DNA of 64,000 nt from Streptomyces humicola. Its GTDB lineage: Bacteria > Actinomycetota > Actinomycetes > Streptomycetales > Streptomycetaceae. The translations under genes and the position numbers were made by a program. The DNA is taken from contig NZ_JANFNG010000010.1 of the NCBI RefSeq assembly GCF_024436035.1, positions 1 to 64,000 of the forward strand, in the 5' to 3' direction. The notes below the pieces were generated by a model. The model saw only the letters and a list, made by a program, of their open reading frames with translations, had not been told where the DNA came from and ran no database searches. Below, piece by piece: positions 17,883 to 25,059 of the stretch. Numbering within the stretch: the stretch's first letter is position 1; every line of letters starts with the position of its first letter.

Positions 17883-18835
17883 GTGAGCTCACCGTCCAGA
17901 AGAAGATCGTCGTGGGGTGGTGTGGGGGTGTCGGGGTTGCGGGCCGCACTGACCAGACCGGCGCTCTGCTCGGCGTTCAAGGGGGTGACGGTGACCTCGG
18001 CGGCGGCCAGCGCGCGGGTCGCCTCATCGAGACGCTGCAGCACCCGCCCTCCGCCGTTGCCGTCTCGCGGGCCGTGGGGCGCGGCGTGCTCACGGGCGAC
18101 CAAGACGATCTGTCGGCCGAGGAGGTTGCCGGCGGCGGCCAGGCCGTGCAGGAAGTCGGCGTGGGCGCGGGCTGCCGTCTCCAGTGCCGGGTGCACAAGC
18201 CCGGCGGCTTCCTCCTGCAAGGTGTCGGCGAGCGGGGCGAGGTCGATGCGGTGGCAGCGGACCAGTAGCTGGGTGGGTCCGGTCAACGAGTTGAGCCAGC
18301 GCGCGAAGGCGGTGGTCAGCTGCTGCTGTTCGGCTCCCGAGCGCAACTCGAAGTTGACCGTGGAGCACGTCGCCACCGCCGCGGTTCCCTCGCCTCGCAG
18401 GTCGAGCACCCCGCCTCGGGTGATGCCGTCGACCGGCATCTCCATCGCGACTGGCACAGGCCCTGCAGCCTGGACCCAGCGGCCGGGAACGAGGTCGGGC
18501 AGTGGTGGGATGCCGTCGGGGGCATGCACCCGGCGCTTCGGGGTGCGTGCGTGGGCCAGGGCAGCGGCCAGGAAGCGGTCCAGGCCGATGCCTTCGCGCT
18601 GGCCGAGAGTGAGCGCGGCCACCGCCCCGGCCACCGGAACCACCATGACCACGTAGGCGAGGGGCGCCATGAACGGCCGTGTGGCCCAGTACCCGCCGTA
18701 CAGCACGAGCGCGGCGATGGCGAGGATGGCGGTCTGCCGGGCGGTGAAAGGGCCCAGGAGACGGTCGGGACGGGAGATGTCAGCGGGAATACGCGTGGGA
18801 TTGCGATCGCCTGACGAGACGTCGGCCGGATTCAT
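17879..18835 (-). CDS. PrgI family (VirB3-like) membrane protein
   Basis: A 318-residue protein with two adjacent membrane helices at about residues 33-78 (AILAIAALVLYGGYWATR and 'AYVVMVVPVAGAVAALTLG') in the VirB3/PrgI arrangement. A 'GIGLDRFLAAALAHAR' segment and a large cytoplasmic domain follow. It sits directly before VirB4, the usual position, and overlaps it by four bases. Family members anchor or assemble the VirB4 ATPase at the membrane. The C-terminal extension is longer than in minimal PrgI proteins, as in other actinomycete versions. Confidence 0.8.
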   Translation of the reverse strand: MNPADVSSGDRNPTRIPADISRPDRLLGPFTARQTAILAIAALVLYGGYWATRPFMAPLAYVVMVVPVAGAVAALTLGQREGIGLDRFLAAALAHARTPKRRVHAPDGIPPLPDLVPGRWVQAAGPVPVAMEMPVDGITRGGVLDLRGEGTAAVATCSTVNFELRSGAEQQQLTTAFARWLNSLTGPTQLLVRCHRIDLAPLADTLQEEAAGLVHPALETAARAHADFLHGLAAAGNLLGRQIVLVAREHAAPHGPRDGNGGGRVLQRLDEATRALAAAEVTVTPLNAEQSAGLVSAARNPDTPTPPHDDLLLDGELT

Positions 18836-18842
18836 GGGTCGG

Positions 18843-20660
18843 TTACCTCCGTGGCGGTTCGAGGGGCAGCCGTAGCTGCATGGGTCGCGGCGGGCGCATC
18901 CGCACGCGGGTCGCGGGAACCGGCAAGGCGAGTTGACGGGCCCGTGGAACCGGGTTCCGACCCGCCGGGGGCGGTGTGGCGGGCAGGGGCCGCGCCGCCC
19001 GTGGCGGGGCGGGTCCGCGTTCGGCGCGGATCGGCAGCCAGGTCTGCACTGGGCGCGGGGGCCGCGCCGGGTTCCGCTTCGCCGGGATCGGGAGTTTCAA
19101 CTGTTGCGCGCGGCGGGCCTGGACGGGATGCATCACGGAACGTGGACCTCCACTGGTGCGAGGGGAAGCGGTGCCTGTGGTCTGGGGGGTCCCGCCACCG
19201 GGGCCAGGGCCGGGGGTGTTCGGCGCAGTACCGAACCTCGCGCCGCGGGCCCGCATCCCAGCAGTCAGGGTCCGGCCGCGGCGGACCGCGGAACCGGCGA
19301 TTCCCCCAGGGCCAGGCCGAGGCGGCCGGCCACCCCCGCCGCGTGGGCCGCCAGGCTGCCCACCACTCCCACCACTGCCGCCCCCGGTGCTGCGGCCCCC
19401 AGTGCTGCGGCCCCCGCCGCGGCGCGGGGAGCCGAATCCGCGGCCGTAGTGGTTGAGCAGCCGCCACATGGCCACGCTTTGGACCATCCGGAAGGGGCCG
19501 GGCATGCGCGGGCTGACGGGGGTGGAGCGGAAGACGATGCGGGCACACCAGCCGGGGATCTTGAACAGCACCCAGAACAGGGCAAGCCCGGCGAGTATGG
19601 TGCCCAGTTGGCTCGGCCGGGGGAATCCCAGCAGCATCGCGCCGGGGGCGAAGAACAGCTTGAGCGCGACGATGAATGTCATCGACTGCGCGACCTGGAT
19701 CGCCAGCGTGGCGGCCAGGCCGCGCCACCACAGCCGGGCCACCCCGTCGGTGGCCGGGTGGGCATGGCAGGACAGCGCCAGCGGAGCCGCCACGGCGAGC
19801 ACGGCGATGACCGCGACGCGCACCATGTAGCCGACGAGCACCGCCACGACCAGAACGATCATCACCATGGCGAGCAGGAGCAGGTAGACCTTCACCCCCG
19901 CCACGCCGAACAGCGCGAACGGGATGACGCGTTCGACCAGGCCCTGCCCGGCATCCGACAGATCGGTGCCCATCACCGCCCGGGACAGGGCGTTGGCCAG
20001 CGCGATCGCTTTGCCCATGACGGTCAGCGACGTTGCCGCGGCGATCACACCGACCAGCAGGCGAGGGGCGATCTGCTTGAACGCATAGCGGGATTGCACG
20101 GTCTCGTAACCCATAACCGTGATCCCGCCCGCGGTCACGAACAGCACATAAATACCTGCGGCGATGGACAGTGAGCCAGTCCACATCTGTCTGATGTCGG
20201 CCTGCGCAGTGACGTCCGGGGTGGCCAGCAGATTTGAGGCCAGCAGTTCCCGCAGCGGCTTCATGACCTGCTCGACGATCATTCCCAGGAACGCGGTCAC
20301 CGCGTTCACGATCATCCCGGGGATGTCGAACAGATCCCCGAAGCCGCCGCCCGACGTACAGTCGGTGGGCGTCACCTGGCAGGCGGGAGGGGTAGGTCCC
20401 GGGGTCGGCTCGGCGGATGAGGGTTGATCCGGCGCTGGGGCTGGGCGGCCGGGCACGGGGCTCGGCCCGGGCGCAGGACCCGGCTCCGGTTCCGGATGGG
20501 GATCCATGGGCGAGGGCCTCGGCGGCTGTGCCGTGGCCCGTGGGGCCGTTCCCGCTGGGTGCGCGGACGCGGACTGCACCGACAGTGAGAGCGGGAGGAG
20601 GACGAGAGCGGCCAGGAACAGTACGGGCGCGGCGCGGGCAAGGCGCCTGGCGCACCTCAC
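18843..20660 (-). CDS. TrbL/VirB6-like polytopic transfer protein
   Basis: A 605-residue membrane protein. A signal-like N-terminus (APVLFLAALVLLPLSLS) and a Pro-rich periplasmic-type segment lead to a Cys pair (ACQVTPTDC). Six or so membrane helices follow between residues about 110 and 370, including 'GLFDIPGMIVNAVTAFLGM'-like and 'VYLLLLAMVMIVLVVAVLVG' stretches. The C-terminal 230 residues are Gly/Arg/Pro-rich and probably disordered. This layout matches TrbL/VirB6 channel components. The GTG at 20660 overlaps the pilin-like stop (GTGA, 20657-20660). It ends seven bases before the PrgI gene. Confidence 0.8.
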   Translation of the reverse strand: MRCARRLARAAPVLFLAALVLLPLSLSVQSASAHPAGTAPRATAQPPRPSPMDPHPEPEPGPAPGPSPVPGRPAPAPDQPSSAEPTPGPTPPACQVTPTDCTSGGGFGDLFDIPGMIVNAVTAFLGMIVEQVMKPLRELLASNLLATPDVTAQADIRQMWTGSLSIAAGIYVLFVTAGGITVMGYETVQSRYAFKQIAPRLLVGVIAAATSLTVMGKAIALANALSRAVMGTDLSDAGQGLVERVIPFALFGVAGVKVYLLLLAMVMIVLVVAVLVGYMVRVAVIAVLAVAAPLALSCHAHPATDGVARLWWRGLAATLAIQVAQSMTFIVALKLFFAPGAMLLGFPRPSQLGTILAGLALFWVLFKIPGWCARIVFRSTPVSPRMPGPFRMVQSVAMWRLLNHYGRGFGSPRRGGGRSTGGRSTGGGSGGSGGQPGGPRGGGGRPPRPGPGGIAGSAVRRGRTLTAGMRARGARFGTAPNTPGPGPGGGTPQTTGTASPRTSGGPRSVMHPVQARRAQQLKLPIPAKRNPARPPRPVQTWLPIRAERGPAPPRAARPLPATPPPAGRNPVPRARQLALPVPATRVRMRPPRPMQLRLPLEPPRR

Positions 20661-21043
20661 TGCCCGCCCCCGCCCGTGCCGCCTGCACCAACGATGCCCT
20701 GTAGCACCGTCACGATCACCGGGGCGAGGACAGCCAGGGCGTAGCCGATGGCTGCCGCCTTCAACGCCCGCTTCGCCGCTTCGACTTCTCCCGGGTCACC
20801 GCCGGCCATCAGGTAGCGCAGGCCGCCGAAGGTCAAGAACAGTGTGGCGAGTGCGGCGAGGAGGCCGACGATCCAGTTCCGCAGATTCGCGATCACGGTC
20901 GGGATGTCCGCGACAGCCCACACATCCGGCGCCTGCGCCACGGCGACACAGACGATGACGGCGGTGGTGAGGGTGAGCCGGGCCGTCCAGCGGCCCGCCA
21001 GGCAGGCCCGTGGCCGACTGGGGCGGCGAGGTTTTGCGAACAC
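20657..21043 (-). CDS. VirB2-like pilin or channel protein
   Basis: A 128-residue protein in the VirB2/TrbC style. A basic N-terminus leads to one hydrophobic helix (LTLTTAVIVCVAVAQAP, possibly a cleaved signal). Two further helices (IVGLLAALATLFLTFGGLRY and 'GYALAVLAPVIVTVLQGIVG') are separated by the polar loop GGDPGEVEAAKRALK, a pattern typical of pilin-like subunits of Gram-positive type IV systems. GTG at 21043 is chosen because GGAGG lies ten bases upstream; the frame is open to a TTG at 21109. It is the first gene of the transfer operon. Confidence 0.75.
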   Translation of the reverse strand: MFAKPRRPSRPRACLAGRWTARLTLTTAVIVCVAVAQAPDVWAVADIPTVIANLRNWIVGLLAALATLFLTFGGLRYLMAGGDPGEVEAAKRALKAAAIGYALAVLAPVIVTVLQGIVGAGGTGGGGQ

Positions 21044-21428
21044 GGCCAACGCACCTCCAACAAGTGGCACAGCACGGCAGTAGTGAAGAAAGAGGGGCAG
21101 GATGAGCAAGCCGGGAGCGGCGCGGTACGAGCCGCATTCCTGCGGCCGTCAGGCGGGGTGAGCAGGGCAATCCCTGGTCCCGGGGCCGTCCTCCTTCGAC
21201 AGAGCGGCGGGATGAAAAGGGGGTGCTCGGGTGTCAGCACGAGACGAGCCCGTGCTCACCCCACCTCGGCTGGCGAGACTGCCGGAAGCTGGCTGCTTCC
21301 GGCAGTGTTGCCGGGGCGGCTGCCGCCGGGTGCCTGGCGCGCATCCGGCGACGGCCGCCTACTGGTAATAGGGACTCAGCGTGCGGGAATTGACATCCCG
21401 GGCAGCACATGCCCCCTGATGGCCTACA
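21044..21428. other. Spacer holding the transfer-operon leader and a terminator
   Basis: This 385-base gap precedes the pilin-like gene on the minus strand and must hold the promoter of the transfer operon. It also contains the strong hairpin at 21279-21305, which would end transcripts of the regulator gene at 21429-22268. I see no clear -10/-35 pair on the minus strand and no coding frame with a good start. Confidence 0.5.
21279..21305 (-). terminator. Intrinsic-type hairpin after the sigma-like regulator gene
   Basis: CTGCCGGAAGC and GCTTCCGGCAG form a perfect 11-bp stem with a five-base loop. It lies about 120 bases past the stop of the minus-strand regulator gene and before the transfer operon on the same strand. 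It would insulate transfer genes from the regulator's transcript. There is no clear T run, as is common in high-GC actinomycetes. Confidence 0.65.
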
Positions 21429-22268
21429 TCACCGCTGGCGCATCTGGGTCTTCAGGTAGGCGGTCAGGTGCTGCTCGGCGGCAGCGCGGTGCCGGTAGAG
21501 CTGACGCGCACTCACCCCTCGTTCTGCGGCCAGGCGCTGCATCGGTTCGCCCTCCAGACGGGTCCGGGCGATCAGCCGCGCCTCATCAACGTCCACGGCA
21601 CGCGCCTGGACGGCGCGGGCCAGCACCGCGTACTCATCGATGTCTCCTTCCGTGTCGATCAACTGTTCCGCCTGCCGGTATCCGGCCGGCCCGGCGGACT
21701 CAGCGAGCCAGGCCGGATGTACGGAGCGTGGCTCAGCCTCCTGCGCGAGTGGCTCGGTCTCCTGCGCGGCCTGGCGGCGTGCGGCGTACGCCAGGCGGTA
21801 CACCGCCCGGTTGGCCGCCGAGAACAGCTCCCGGCCCACGTCCGCGGCACCCGCATCCACGGTGTGCACGGCGGTGGCAACGGCTGCCAGGGCCTCCTGC
21901 TCGACCTCGGCGCGCTCCAGATGCGAGGGGCGTGCCAGATGGGCCAGCATCCGGCGCAGCACCGGGATGGTCATCGCGACCGCGACCGTGTCCCAGGGCC
22001 AGCCGAGTTGCTGGGCGCGTCGGACCACTTCACGCCAGGTCTGCTCGCGCAAGCCCGGTGCGGTGGCGGGGTGCGCCAGCCGGGTACGGACCTGATCAAC
22101 GATCAGCGTGGACTGTTCCGGGGCCTCGTACACCAGGTGCGCGGGCAGGGTGAGCGGACAGGGCGCAGCCGAGAGGGCGAGGAAGGACTCCTCCAGCGCC
22201 TGCAGCGGGGAACGGCTAACAGCGTCGGTGCGCACGGAACGGCGGGCGGGACGGCGAGCGTGGTGCAT
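21429..22268 (-). CDS. Sigma-like / HTH transcriptional regulator
   Basis: A 279-residue protein whose C-terminus has a clear helix-turn-helix (MQRLAAERGVSARQLYRHRA). This resembles sigma-70 region 4 or the LuxR-type recognition helix. The upstream part has sigma-like helical segments (WREVVRRAQQLGWPWDTVA, then 'AVLARAVQARAVDVDEARLI'), but regions 2 and 3 are not obvious. ATG at 22268 has CGGAG upstream. It lies between the transfer operon and the repeat-rich region at 22327-22565, on the same strand as the transfer genes, and is a candidate transfer regulator. Comparable proteins occur on Streptomyces conjugative elements. Confidence 0.65.
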   Translation of the reverse strand: MHHARRPARRSVRTDAVSRSPLQALEESFLALSAAPCPLTLPAHLVYEAPEQSTLIVDQVRTRLAHPATAPGLREQTWREVVRRAQQLGWPWDTVAVAMTIPVLRRMLAHLARPSHLERAEVEQEALAAVATAVHTVDAGAADVGRELFSAANRAVYRLAYAARRQAAQETEPLAQEAEPRSVHPAWLAESAGPAGYRQAEQLIDTEGDIDEYAVLARAVQARAVDVDEARLIARTRLEGEPMQRLAAERGVSARQLYRHRAAAEQHLTAYLKTQMRQR

Positions 22269-22326
22269 GACACGGCTCCGTGAAGCTGTAGGGGCGGACA
22301 ACGTCTGCCGCCACCCCTTTCAGCCC

Positions 22327-22374
22327 GCGGTGCCACCGCCGGGCCGCCCGCGGACCACTGCGGTGCCACCGCCG
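22327..22374. promoter_or_regulatory. Two palindromes 33 bp apart
   Basis: The 15-base string GCGGTGCCACCGCCG occurs at 22327-22341 and again at 22360-22374. Each copy holds the near-perfect palindrome GCGGTG-C-CACCGC. The 33-base spacing equals three turns of 11 bp. The pair lies just upstream of the minus-strand regulator gene and could be its operator, with autoregulation the simplest inference. Confidence 0.5.
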
Positions 22375-22465
22375 TTCCACTGGTTCGGGGTGTGCGATGG
22401 CTCGTCACCGGCTCGCCCCCGACGACCAGCGCCGCCGTCACCGCTACTCCACCCGGAATCGAACG

Positions 22466-22565
22466 TAAAAAAATTTCCCGCCTCGTCTTCGCGGCCGTCT
22501 CGCGTGCTTCCGGGGTGGCTCACAGGTGGCCCGGCAGCAGCCCGCCGGTGGCTCGCGGGTGGCTC
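22466..22565. repeat. Phased GGTGGCYC octamers beside an AT-rich patch
   Basis: GGTGGCTC or GGTGGCCC occurs at 22514, 22525, 22547 and 22558. All fall on one 11-bp grid with a single position (22536) unoccupied. An 11-base A/T run (taaaaaaattt, 22466-22476) lies just upstream, which is striking at this GC content. The region is non-coding and sits between divergent transcription units in the transfer part of the element. Phased octamers plus an AT-rich patch resemble a protein-loading or transfer-control site; the function is inference. Confidence 0.5.
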
Positions 22566-22791
22566 GCCACTGGGCCGTGGGCCAGCTGACCTGGGCGAAG
22601 ATGTCGGCGGCTCGGGGTGAGCGCGGGCCGATCGCGCCGGTAAGGCCCGCGCCGGTCCGCACAGCCCCACCCCGCATGTTCGGGTTCGAACACTCGCTGA
22701 GGCGATGTCAATTTCGGCCGGTCGAATCCCTATCAATTCCGTCAGCACAAGACGGAACCGTGATCCCTCGTTCCCGGGCGCCACACCGCCG

Positions 22792-23454
22792 ATGCGCACC
22801 ACCTCATTCCGCCGCCGGGCCACCACCCGCGCTGCTTGCCCGCTGCCGACCACCATCTGGCTGCCCGACCCCGACCAGCTTCCGACCCCGCCCGCCCCGG
22901 GCAGCGTGCTGCCCGACTGGGCGATCGAGAACATCCGCACCGAGTTCACCCACCGCCCCGGACACACCCCCGCACCCCTGCTCACCATCCATATCCACGA
23001 CACTGCACCGGGTATGGACGCCCGCACCCGGTGCACCACCTACCCCGACCCCGACGCTGACGGCAGCACCGGCCCGGCGCGGGTGCTGCTCGCCGAAATC
23101 CACCCCGACACCCTCCCCGCCCCCGCCGACCACCCGACGCCGACCGTCGCCGGGACGCCCGGGGCGATGGAGGACGGCTGGCCCGGCTTCTTCCACCGCG
23201 CCCACCGCCTCCTCCCGACCGACGGACTCCTTCTGCTGGCCACCCGTCAGCACCGGGACTCCGGATTCCTCACCGACCCGCTCGGCTCGCTGGTCGCCTG
23301 CGCGCGCACCGCCGGGTTCCGCTACCTGCAGCACATCGTCATCGCCCACGCCCACCCCGCCGGTGACCGGCTGGTGCCCGCCCCACCTCCGGACGCCGAC
23401 CCCGGGCTCATCCACAGCGACCTGATCGTCCTGTCCGCGATCCACCACGCCTGA
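22792..23454 (+). CDS. Methyltransferase-like protein without a SAM motif
   Basis: A 220-residue protein. The C-terminal half (FFHRAHRLLPTDGLLLLATR, 'LGSLVACARTAGFRYLQHIV', ending 'SDLIVLSAIHHA') resembles the last strands of a SAM-dependent DNA methyltransferase. No glycine-rich motif I and no TSPPY/NPPY motif is visible. ATG at 22792 is preferred over an upstream ATG at 22705, though neither has a good ribosome-binding site. It is 18 bases upstream of a complete DNA methylase gene and probably co-expressed with it. It may be a partner or specificity subunit, or a degenerate duplicate. Confidence 0.55.
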   Translation: MRTTSFRRRATTRAACPLPTTIWLPDPDQLPTPPAPGSVLPDWAIENIRTEFTHRPGHTPAPLLTIHIHDTAPGMDARTRCTTYPDPDADGSTGPARVLLAEIHPDTLPAPADHPTPTVAGTPGAMEDGWPGFFHRAHRLLPTDGLLLLATRQHRDSGFLTDPLGSLVACARTAGFRYLQHIVIAHAHPAGDRLVPAPPPDADPGLIHSDLIVLSAIHHA

Positions 23455-23472
23455 GACACCGAGGAGTTCACC

Positions 23473-24393
23473 GTGCCCGCTTCCGTCTCGGTGTGGAACA
23501 CCGCCCCCACCTCCGCCCCCGCCCAGCGCAAGGGCCGCTACCTGCCCGGCTCCGCCGCCCACCCCGCCAAGATGCACCCCGGCATCGCCGCCCACGCCAT
23601 CCGCACCTACACCGCCCCTGGCGGCTTGGTCCTTGACCCGATGTGCGGCATCGGCACCACCCTCGTCGAGGCGATCCACCTCGGCCGCCACGCGATCGGC
23701 GTCGAATACGAAATCCAGTGGGCCGACCTCGCCAGCCGCAACAGCATCACCGCCGCCCACCAAGCAGGCACCCGTACCGGCACCGGCGCCGTCTACTGCG
23801 GAGACGCCCGTCGGCTTACCCGCCTGATCCCCACCACACTCCACGGCGAGGTAGACCTGGTAGTCACCTCACCCCCGTACGGCTCCAGCGTCCACGGACA
23901 GGTCCGCTCCAGCCGGGAGACCGGCGAACCCGGCGTGGTCAAGACCGACTACCGCTACAGCCACGACCCCGCCAACCTCGCCCACACCTCCACCGACCAC
24001 CTCCTGGCCGCCTTCACCGAGATCCTCACCCAGTGCCGCACCATGCTGCGCCCCGGCGGTACCGTCGTCGTCACCACCCGCCCCTGGAGGGAGCGCGGGG
24101 AGCTCATCGACCTGCCCTCGGCAGTCCTCGCCGCCGGCCGGGCCGCAGGACTCACCCCTACCGAACGCTGCGTTGCCCTGCTGGCCGGCATCCGAGAGGG
24201 CCGGCTGATCGCGCGCCCGTCGTTCTTCCAGATGAAGAACGTCCGCGACGCCCGCCGCCAGGGCATCCCCCTCTCGGTCGTCCAGCACGAGGACGCCCTG
24301 ATCTTCAACCGGCCCGTGCAAAGGAGGGTGGAGTCGGACTGCCCTGGCGGCAGCCGGAACCACAGCTGGTGGCCCGCGGGGGAGGCACGATGA
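23473..24393 (+). CDS. DNA methyltransferase (TSPPY type)
   Basis: A 306-residue SAM-dependent DNA methyltransferase. Motif I is VLDPMCGIGTTLVEA (near residue 55) and the catalytic motif is VVTSPPYG (near 135). A late strand, 'MLRPGGTVVVTTRPWRERG', and a 'RPSFFQMKNVRDARRQG' segment follow. The SPPY motif points to N4-cytosine or N6-adenine methylation. GTG at 23473 has GAGGAG upstream. No restriction endonuclease lies next to it, so it looks like an orphan methylase that might protect the element from host restriction. Its stop overlaps the next frame (ATGA, 24390-24393). Confidence 0.82.
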   Translation: MPASVSVWNTAPTSAPAQRKGRYLPGSAAHPAKMHPGIAAHAIRTYTAPGGLVLDPMCGIGTTLVEAIHLGRHAIGVEYEIQWADLASRNSITAAHQAGTRTGTGAVYCGDARRLTRLIPTTLHGEVDLVVTSPPYGSSVHGQVRSSRETGEPGVVKTDYRYSHDPANLAHTSTDHLLAAFTEILTQCRTMLRPGGTVVVTTRPWRERGELIDLPSAVLAAGRAAGLTPTERCVALLAGIREGRLIARPSFFQMKNVRDARRQGIPLSVVQHEDALIFNRPVQRRVESDCPGGSRNHSWWPAGEAR

Positions 24394-24647
24394 CGCTGTC
24401 ACTTCCCGAACCGCGGTACCGGGACGACGACATCACCTCCTTGCTCGGCGACGCGCATCTCTTCTCCGGCACCGTCACCACCGCCCTGGCTGCCCGGCAA
24501 CTCGGACGCAAAGCAGTGCTGGTGGACATCCGGGAGGACTGCCACTGCATGGGCCTTGCCCGACTGCGACAAGACGCGAGAGTCTCCTCGCCATCCCCGG
24601 CGGCTCCGAAGACGCAGATGTGCGCCCGGCGCAGGAGGGGGCGGTGA
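24390..24647 (+). pseudogene. Truncated second methylase, motif I end only
   Basis: An 85-residue frame starting with an ATGA overlap on the methylase stop. Its middle reads FSGTVTTALAARQLGRKAVL, then VDIRED and CMGLARL. This is recognisably the C-terminal end of a beta-class DNA methylase, whose motif I normally reads DPFSGTGTT followed by ALAARQLGRRAVGVDI. The body with the SPPY motif is absent and motif I is altered (GTV for GTG). It is either a decayed remnant or a small fragment still translated by coupling. The C-terminal 20 residues are low-complexity and basic. Confidence 0.55.
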
Positions 24648-24853
24648 CCAGAAAGCAGGTTCAGCTCAAAGAATCTCCGGCCAGTCGCGGCACACGGCAA
24701 CGGCCACTTGTCATCAACGGCATTGAGACCGTACCGCTGACCGAAGAACACGCACAGCAGGCGACCGGCGCGCTGGCCACGCTACTGGCCTTGTGGTGGG
24801 ACAAGCGCGTCGCATCGGATGGGGAGGACTCGAACATCGGTCCCGGTGGCTGA
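24644..24853 (+). CDS. Small protein upstream of the integrase
   Basis: A 69-residue frame starting with GTG at 24644, overlapping the previous stop (GTGA) and preceded by AGGAGGGGG. The start is basic (TRKQVQLKES), followed by a short strand (LVINGIETVPL) and a helix (EEHAQQATGALATLLALWWDK). No known domain is recognised. Its place immediately before the serine integrase suggests an accessory gene of recombination, such as a directionality factor, but the sequence itself does not prove this. Confidence 0.5.
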   Translation: MTRKQVQLKESPASRGTRQRPLVINGIETVPLTEEHAQQATGALATLLALWWDKRVASDGEDSNIGPGG

Positions 24854-24862
24854 CGGTTTGCC

Positions 24863-24882
24863 TTGACACCTTTGCCAGGTGT
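24863..24882 (+). promoter_or_regulatory. Candidate integrase promoter with overlapping operator
   Basis: TTGACA at 24863-24868 overlaps the perfect inverted repeat ACACCT-ttgcc-AGGTGT (24866-24882). It lies in the 206-base gap before the integrase gene. No clear -10 box follows at the standard spacing, so the -35 assignment is tentative. An inverted repeat over a -35 hexamer would suit repression of integrase expression. Confidence 0.35.
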
Positions 24883-25059
24883 GAGCGTCCATCGTCGACG
24901 CGGCGGCGGGCACCGTCCCGCCGCCGCTCCCACCGATCGCGAAGAAGGGCACATGATGCGGCCACTCAGCCCGAGGCGAGGCAGGGTCACCCACCGCTGG
25001 CTCCCCCCTATGGCAACACCACCCCCGGCAGCCGGGACGCTTGTCAGGGGCACGCTGTG

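Noticed and set aside
22466..22565. CRISPR-like array
   Set aside because: The repeats are 8 bp on an 11-bp grid with no spacers of 30-40 bases, and no cas genes are present.
24390..24647. Functional second DNA methylase
   Set aside because: It lacks the catalytic SPPY motif and motif I is altered, so it is listed as a remnant.
24793..25059. Upstream extension of the integrase reading frame
   Set aside because: The extra 89 codons read as low-complexity Arg/Pro/Ser sequence and contain the promoter-like region; the conserved resolvase start follows the ATG at 25060.
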